From: Pseudomonas laurylsulfativorans
GTDB lineage: Bacteria > Pseudomonadota > Gammaproteobacteria > Pseudomonadales > Pseudomonadaceae
DNA: 64,000 nucleotides
Direction of reading: 5' to 3'
Assembly: GCF_002906155.1 (NCBI RefSeq)
Contig: NZ_MUJK01000018.1
Location: forward strand, 1 to 64,000
Part shown: piece after piece, positions 59,616 to 64,000 of the stretch
How positions within the stretch are numbered: the stretch's first letter is position 1
Layout of the letters: every line of letters begins with the position of its first letter
The notes under the pieces: generated by a model
Database searches by the model: none
Seen by the model: the letters and a program-made list of their open reading frames with translations, nothing else
What the model was told of the DNA's origin: nothing
Translations under genes and position numbers: made by a program

Positions 59616-59884
59616 GCGGGGGAGCTTGCTCCCGTTCGGCTGCGCAGCAGTCGCAAATCCATTCAACGCGGTCTGCCTGACAAACCGCATCGCTTGATTT
59701 TGGGGCCGCTTCGCTGCCCAACGGGAGCAAGCTCCCTCGCCACACTGCTGGTGAGAGCCAGAAGATTTACGTCGGATGTAATGCCGTCATCGCTGGCGAG
59801 CCAGCTCCTACAGGGGATTGGCGTGTATCTGCGAGAGATTGGTCGGCTGGCAGGCCGCCATCGCGAGCAAGCTCGCTCCCACAG
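59616..59884. repeat. Composite REP block, copy 2, followed by a mixed REPIN
   Basis: 59616-59743 is a GGGGGAGCTTGCTCCCG-type REPIN, followed by the same joins as at 27766-27810 and a GCTGGCGAGCCAGCTCCTACAGG REP (59790-59815). A further REP (CATCGCGAGCAAGCTCGCTCCCACAG) ends at 59884, pairing two different subfamilies. Confidence 0.8.
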
Positions 59885-59889
59885 AAGAG

Positions 59890-60295
59890 TAAAAGCAAAA
59901 GAAAAAGCGGCGTACACCTTCGCTCTTCACCACTCATCAGGCCGAGCGTTAGCTCGCCTGCAGCTCTTGATCTTGATCCACCCGCCCCCTCGGGAGGCTG
60001 AGCGGAGGTGTTTATCCGGGGATGGGCGCGCAGCGCCGTTCGACGCAGTCGAACTCATTGCATGTAGGTCGTCGCGAAGCAGACCGGAGGGCAATGCCCC
60101 CGGATGGATACCGGAGCGAAGGAACCCCGAGCTTTAGCGAGGGGCCGTACGCCAGGGGCGAGACTTTTTGGTTCCTTTTGTGTCGTTTGACAAAAGGGAC
60201 TTGCCGTAAGGGCGAAACCGCCAGCCGCCGTTACCGCAGAAACGGATATGTACTCAATCAACCAAGAACCTGGTCGGCCCAGAGGCCGCCAAGGT
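59890..60295. repeat. Probable dispersed non-coding element
   Basis: About 400 bases with no credible gene. Segments such as GTTCGACGCAGTCGAACTCA, CATGTAGGTCGTCGCGAAGC, AGGGGCCGTACGCCAGGGGC, TTTTTGGTTCCTTTTGTGTC and GCCGTAAGGGCGAAACCGCC are ones I recall recurring between genes of P. fluorescens-group genomes, often wrongly annotated as ORFs. Contains a short perfect dyad TTCGACGCAGTCGAA. Together with 59260-59884 this gene-free stretch is about 1 kb. Confidence 0.5.
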
Positions 60296-60301
60296 CACCA
60301 C

Positions 60302-61219
60302 CTAAGAAACATCCAAAGCCAAAGACATGAACTGACCGATCCGCGACCGCAACCACCGCTCCGCCGGATCATTGTCATGCACCCCGCTCCAGGCCATCGA
60401 CAACTGCGCCGCCTCGATCTCGAACGGCGGATCCTCGGCCCGCAACCCACACCCCTCCACCAAAGCACACGCCGCATAATCCGGCACGGTGGCAATCATC
60501 TCGGTCCCGGCGAGCAACGCCCGCAACCCACTGAACTGCGGCACCCCCAGCACCACACGACGACTACGCCCGACCTTTGCCAGATCCAGGTCGATATTGC
60601 CACTCAAGTCCCCCGAGAACGACACCATCGCATGGGGCCGCTCGCAGTACTCGTCCAGGGTCAGCGTCCCCGGCCGGGTGTCGCCACGCAGCACCTTGCA
60701 GGGAATATCGCGCAGCTTCTTGCGCTTGGCATTGGCCGGCAGATCCGTGGTGTAACTCACGCCCACCGAGATCTCCCCCGACGCGAGCAACGCCGGCATC
60801 AACAAGTAATTGGCCCGCCGCACGACCACGACGATGCCCGGTGCTTCCTCTTGCAACTGACGCAGCAACGGCGGAAACAAACCGAACTCGGCATCGTCCG
60901 ACAGACCGATGCGGAACACATCGCAACTGGTCGTCGGATCGAACTCCTTGGCCCGACTGACCGCACCGGAAATGGTGTCCATCGCCGGTTGCAGCTCCTT
61001 GAGAATCGCCAGCGCGCGCGTCGTCGGCTCCATGCCGCGACCGTTGCGCAGCAGCAACGGATCATCGAACAGATCGCGCAAACGCCCCAGCGCGGCACTC
61101 ACCGCCGGCTGACCCATGAACAGTTTTTCGGCAACGCGGGTCAGGTTCTTTTCGAACATCAGTGCTTCGAAAATCACCAGCAGGTTCATGTCGACGCGAC
61201 GCAGATCGTTACGGTTCAT
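60302..61219 (-). CDS. LysR family regulator, MexT-like
   Basis: 305 residues from MNRNDLRRVDMNLLVIFEAL. Strong resemblance to MexT: VAEKLFMGQPAVSAALGRL in the recognition helix, FRIGLSDDAEFGLFPPLL, VVRRANYLLMPALLASGEIS, VSYTTDLPANAKRKKL and PQFSGLRALLAGTEMIATVP. MexT activates mexEF-oprN and redox/quinone genes in P. aeruginosa; no efflux genes lie here, so a local redox or electrophile regulon is more likely. Divergent from the AraC gene at 61378. Confidence 0.85.
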   Translation of the reverse strand: MNRNDLRRVDMNLLVIFEALMFEKNLTRVAEKLFMGQPAVSAALGRLRDLFDDPLLLRNGRGMEPTTRALAILKELQPAMDTISGAVSRAKEFDPTTSCDVFRIGLSDDAEFGLFPPLLRQLQEEAPGIVVVVRRANYLLMPALLASGEISVGVSYTTDLPANAKRKKLRDIPCKVLRGDTRPGTLTLDEYCERPHAMVSFSGDLSGNIDLDLAKVGRSRRVVLGVPQFSGLRALLAGTEMIATVPDYAACALVEGCGLRAEDPPFEIEAAQLSMAWSGVHDNDPAERWLRSRIGQFMSLALDVS

Positions 61220-61306
61220 AGGCACGGGTTCCTTGTGTGATAGGCCAAGCGCGAGGATGAGGATTGTGTCTGACTTTGCCCGGGACTTCCCGCCATGAAC
61301 GAGGAA

Positions 61307-61322
61307 TTAACAACGATTAACT
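61307..61322. promoter_or_regulatory. ATTAACAACGATTAAC motif, candidate operator
   Basis: Near-palindromic GTTAA-N6-TTAAT site between the divergent MexT-like and AraC genes. A 15-of-16 match (inverted) is at 63501-63516 between the flavodoxin-like gene and the winged-helix gene. Confidence 0.45.
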
Positions 61323-61377
61323 CGCAAGCCAGAGCCTTCGGGGCCAAGAATGAAGCCTACCGACACGGACATTCGCC

Positions 61378-61839
61378 ATGGCTCACGTTCAGCAAAATGC
61401 CGCCCCGGCGCCATTCACGCCTGCGCCAAAGAAAAGCACCGGCGGCCTCAGCCCGCAACGCGAACGGCTGGTTAAACAACTGATCCTCGATCGCCTCGGC
61501 GACAGCCTGGAAGTCACTGAACTGGCACAGGCTTGCGCCCTCTCGCGCAGTCATTTTTCCCGCGCGTTCAAGTGCAGTACCGGCCTCTCGCCGCAGGACT
61601 GGATTCGCCAGCAGCGCGTTGCCCTGGCCAAGCAATTGATCCAGTGCACCGACATGAGCCTTACGCAGATCAGCCTCGAATGCGGCTTCTGCGATCAGGC
61701 GCACTTCTGCCATATCTTCACCCGCAGCGAAGGCATCAATCCGTTTGCCTGGCGCTGTCAGTTTGTCCGCGGTACCTCGTTGAGCAGCAAAAGATCGCAG
61801 GCCAGACCAGCCCCCACAGAGTTGTGTGTACACCCGTAG
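61378..61839 (+). CDS. AraC family regulator, DNA-binding domain only
   Basis: 153 residues: a short N-terminal extension and one AraC double helix-turn-helix (LEVTELAQACALSRSHFSRA; MSLTQISLECGFCDQAHFCH) with no ligand domain. Such short AraC proteins resemble MarA/SoxS types and the regulators found next to chloroperoxidase-like hydrolases. It converges on the hydrolase at 61874. Confidence 0.87.
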   Translation: MAHVQQNAAPAPFTPAPKKSTGGLSPQRERLVKQLILDRLGDSLEVTELAQACALSRSHFSRAFKCSTGLSPQDWIRQQRVALAKQLIQCTDMSLTQISLECGFCDQAHFCHIFTRSEGINPFAWRCQFVRGTSLSSKRSQARPAPTELCVHP

Positions 61840-61873
61840 GCACTGGCACAGCCTGCGTTCTTTGAATCGCAGA

Positions 61874-62698
61874 TCAACCCTTGAGGAACGCCAACAGATC
61901 GGCGTTGAGCTGGTCCTTATGGGTGTCCGTCAAACCGTGAGGGGCGCCCGGGTAAATCTTCAGTGTCGAGCCCTTCACCAGTTTGGCAGAGGCGACGCCC
62001 GCTGCTTCGTACGGCACCACCTGATCCGCGTCGCCATGCACCACCAGGGTCGGCACGTCGAACTTCTTCAAGTCTTCGGTGAAGTCAGTTTCCGAGAACG
62101 CTTTGATGCAGTCATAGGCGTTCTTGTGGCCAGCCATCATGCCCTGCATCCAGAACCAGTCGATCATGCCCTGGGACGGTTTTGCGTCAGGTTTGTTGAA
62201 GCCGAAAAACGGGCCACTGGCGAGGTCGATGTACAACTGCGAGCGGTCGGCCAGCGAGGCCTGGCGGATGCCGTCGAACACCTCCAGCGGCAGGCCGCCG
62301 GGGTTGGCTTCGGTCTTGAGCATCAGCGGCGGCACGGCGGAAATCAGCCCGGCCTTGGCCACGCGGCCGGTGCCGTGGCGACCGATGTAACGCGCCACCT
62401 CGCCACCGCCGGTGGAGAAGCCAAACAGCACGGCGTTCTGCAGGTCGAGCAGCTCGATCAGTTGCGCCAGATCGTCGGCGTAATGGTCCATGTCATTGCC
62501 CGACCACGGCTGGCTGGAGCGCCCATGACCGCGACGGTCGTGGGCGATGACCCGGTAGCCCTTGGAGGCCAGGAAAATCATCTGCGATTCCCAGCTGTCG
62601 GCGTTCAACGGCCAGCCATGACTGAAGACAATCGGCTGACCGGTGCCCCAGTCCTTGTAGTAAATCTCGACGCCGTCGCGGGTAGTAAAGGTGCTCAT
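61874..62698 (-). CDS. Non-heme chloroperoxidase-like alpha/beta hydrolase
   Basis: 274 residues. IVFSHGWPLNADSWESQM (oxyanion HG-W), nucleophile elbow FGFSTGGGEVARYIG, Asp in VVHGDADQVVP and His in YPGAPHGLTDTH: the cofactor-free haloperoxidase/perhydrolase signature. Acts as esterase or perhydrolase in vitro; biological role unclear. 35 bases downstream of the flavodoxin-like gene on the same strand. Confidence 0.9.
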   Translation of the reverse strand: MSTFTTRDGVEIYYKDWGTGQPIVFSHGWPLNADSWESQMIFLASKGYRVIAHDRRGHGRSSQPWSGNDMDHYADDLAQLIELLDLQNAVLFGFSTGGGEVARYIGRHGTGRVAKAGLISAVPPLMLKTEANPGGLPLEVFDGIRQASLADRSQLYIDLASGPFFGFNKPDAKPSQGMIDWFWMQGMMAGHKNAYDCIKAFSETDFTEDLKKFDVPTLVVHGDADQVVPYEAAGVASAKLVKGSTLKIYPGAPHGLTDTHKDQLNADLLAFLKG

Positions 62699-62732
62699 GG
62701 GTGATGCCTCCTTAACGAGGGTTGGGGGTGAA

Positions 62733-63308
62733 TCAAACCGGTACCGGGTTCATGCGATCCGCCAGGCGCGCCACACGCTCGCCCAGGTGCGCGGCGGTGC
62801 AGCGATCCTCGGGCGGCGGCGCATCGTCGGGGGATTGCTCGACATTCGACTGGGCCATGGCGCCGAGGGAGCTGCCCAGGCGATTGAGCTGTCCGTTGAA
62901 CGCGCCGGTGCTGGAGCGCGCCGGCAGCAGGTCGAGGCCGACCCAGATCATCGAATGCTGGGCGGCGAACACCGCCATCTGCAGCAAGGTGTTGAGCTTG
63001 TCGCCGCACAGGCAGCCGGAATTAGTGAAGCCCGCCGCGAGTTTGTCGCGCCACGGCTGGGCCAGGTAGAACGCCGCCGTGGCTTCCATGAACGCCTTGA
63101 AGGCCGCCGAGGCACTGCCCATGTAAGTCGGCGCGCCGAAGATGATGGCGTCGGCGTTGTGCAGCCGTTCCCAGTGTTCGTCCACTTCCTCGACCGGAAT
63201 CAATTGGCAGGTGCTGCCCAGGTGCCGCTCCACGCCCCCGGCCACGGCCTCGGCCATGACCCGGGTGTGCCCGTAGCCACTGTGATAGACCACCACCACG
63301 TTGCTCAT
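62733..63308 (-). CDS. Flavodoxin/NAD(P)H-quinone oxidoreductase family protein
   Basis: 191 residues, WrbA-like flavodoxin fold: FMN phosphate loop VVVVYHSGYGHTRVMAEAV, then NADAIIFGAPTYMGSASAAFK and TNSGCLCGDKLNTLLQMAVF. Probably a two-electron quinone reductase. Starts an operon with the chloroperoxidase-like gene. Confidence 0.85.
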   Translation of the reverse strand: MSNVVVVYHSGYGHTRVMAEAVAGGVERHLGSTCQLIPVEEVDEHWERLHNADAIIFGAPTYMGSASAAFKAFMEATAAFYLAQPWRDKLAAGFTNSGCLCGDKLNTLLQMAVFAAQHSMIWVGLDLLPARSSTGAFNGQLNRLGSSLGAMAQSNVEQSPDDAPPPEDRCTAAHLGERVARLADRMNPVPV

Positions 63309-63320
63309 TGGTCTGTCCTT

Positions 63321-63410
63321 TGTGGGAGCGAGCCTGCTCGCGAAAGCGCTGCATCAGTCACCGCATAGGCTGAATGTGACACCGCCTTCGCGAGCAGGCT
63401 CGCTCCCACA
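63321..63410. repeat. REPIN (GTGGGAGCGAGCCTGCTCGCGA class)
   Basis: Inverted TGTGGGAGCGAGCCTGCTCGCGA pair upstream of the flavodoxin-like gene. Only the motif at 63501 is otherwise seen in 63309-63670. Confidence 0.85.
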
Positions 63411-63500
63411 TTGAGCTGCTCACGGCTGACTGCCATTTCATCCCTGCCTTCAGTGGAAGTTGAAGAAGGAGAGTTTTGGCGCAGACCGCACGCAGGACGA

Positions 63501-63516
63501 GTTAAACGTTGTTAAT
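63501..63516. promoter_or_regulatory. GTTAAACGTTGTTAAT motif, candidate operator
   Basis: Inverted counterpart of the site at 61307-61322 with one mismatch (GTTAA-N-CGTTG-TTAAT). It lies in the divergent region between the flavodoxin-like gene and the winged-helix regulator gene. Confidence 0.45.
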
Positions 63517-63670
63517 TTTCCTTGGCGCGCAAAAAGCCCCGGCAAGGCCTGCCCATCTGTCGCACCCAATGTTTTCGGGACCGACAGCCACTGGCCGATA
63601 CGCTAGAGTCAACGCCTGCCCCTTCAGTCCCCCAGGCGGCGCATTGCGCTCTGTAAAAAACCTGAGGAAT

Positions 63671-64000
63671 ATGCTCGAAAACCGTGTACTAGACGGATGC
63701 AGCAGGAGCGACTCGTTGACCCTTTCCCCCGAACAGGCTGTGCATTTCGGCCCCTACCGGGTCTACCCCGGACAACGCCTGGTGATGGAGGCCGACCAGC
63801 CTTTGCGCCTGGGCCGGCGCGCCATGGACATCCTGTTGATCCTGCTTGAGAACGCCGGCAACGTGGTCAGCAAACAGCAGCTGATCGCCAGGGTTTGGCC
63901 CAACAGCGTAGTCGAAGACATCAACCTGCGGGTGCACATGGCCGCGTTGCGCAAGGCGCTCGGCGACGGTCAGGCCGGCCAGCGCTACATCGTCACCGTG
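63671..64000 (+). CDS. Winged-helix (OmpR/CadC-type) regulator, N-terminal part
   Basis: 110 codons visible, open to the window edge. Residues about 25-110 form an OmpR-type DNA-binding domain: VHFGPYRVYPGQRLVMEADQ, LGRRAMDILLILLENAGNVV, SKQQLIARVWPNSVVEDINL, RVHMAALRKALGD. No receiver precedes it, so it is a CadC-like or ATPase-coupled regulator whose sensory part lies beyond the window. Divergent from the flavodoxin-like gene. Confidence 0.8.
   Translation, partial: MLENRVLDGCSRSDSLTLSPEQAVHFGPYRVYPGQRLVMEADQPLRLGRRAMDILLILLENAGNVVSKQQLIARVWPNSVVEDINLRVHMAALRKALGDGQAGQRYIVTV

Noticed and set aside
59918..60330. Short open frames in 59.6-60.3 kb
   Set aside because: No ribosome-binding sites or family features; they fall in REP sequences and the dispersed element.

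Overview
The window is chromosomal DNA of a GC-rich Pseudomonas, most likely of the P. fluorescens group. This rests on the gene content (benABCD-benR and catBCA-catR, csg and T2SS-like genes, Pseudomonas-type small proteins such as DUF1652 and DUF6124) and on the many Pseudomonas REP/REPIN palindromes between genes. I see no rRNA, tRNA, CRISPR array, IS element or prophage.

Layout. (1) 1-5.2 kb: the N-terminal part of a type VI spike protein (VgrG) cut by the window edge, an NDH-2-like flavoprotein divergent from an Rrf2 redox regulator, and small lipoproteins including an OsmE homologue. (2) 5.2-14.7 kb: benzoate to catechol to beta-ketoadipate pathway. benABCD is read leftward behind a textbook double BenR operator, followed by an alpha/beta hydrolase; benR, then catBCA and the divergent catR, with a perfect ATAC-N7-GTAT operator. 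(3) 14.9-27 kb: ordinary housekeeping and signalling genes (deacetylase, SRAP protein, AzlCD, two diguanylate cyclases, a DapA paralogue, LysR, PpnN, Nudix) and one low-GC orphan. (4) 27-53 kb: the unusual part. A tightly overlapping leftward operon encodes a receiver protein, a GspE ATPase, PilM/N/O/P-like assembly proteins, a TPR-containing lipoprotein secretin and three pseudopilins, translationally coupled to the curli export genes csgE, csgF and csgG but without csgA, csgB or csgD. Next to it lies a second leftward operon: a 1942-residue MnxG-like multicopper oxidase, a beta-propeller protein, two SCO copper chaperones, a cytochrome c/periplasmic-binding-protein fusion and a parvulin foldase. 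A lytic transglycosylase faces a rightward unit of GspG, GspF and a glycine-rich exported repeat protein. (5) 53-64 kb: LysR, MscS-cNMP channel, YcaC hydrolase/amidohydrolase/DoxX cluster, a MexT-like LysR regulator, an AraC regulator, a chloroperoxidase-like hydrolase, a flavodoxin-like protein and the start of a winged-helix regulator.

How the 27-53 kb block may work together: the missing T2SS inner-membrane platform (GspF) and a major pseudopilin (GspG) sit on the far side of the oxidase operon, so the oxidase genes are bracketed by one split secretion machine. The intergenic regions carry candidate sigma-54 promoters. The one before the oxidase is a perfect match, with a perfect IHF consensus between it and TTCCCC-N6-GGGGAA palindromes that recur before the secretion operon, and in degenerate form before gspG. 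My inference is a sigma-54-controlled module that makes, metallates and exports a large metal oxidase, possibly with an extracellular matrix component handled by CsgEFG. The module as a whole is the main candidate for an undescribed system.
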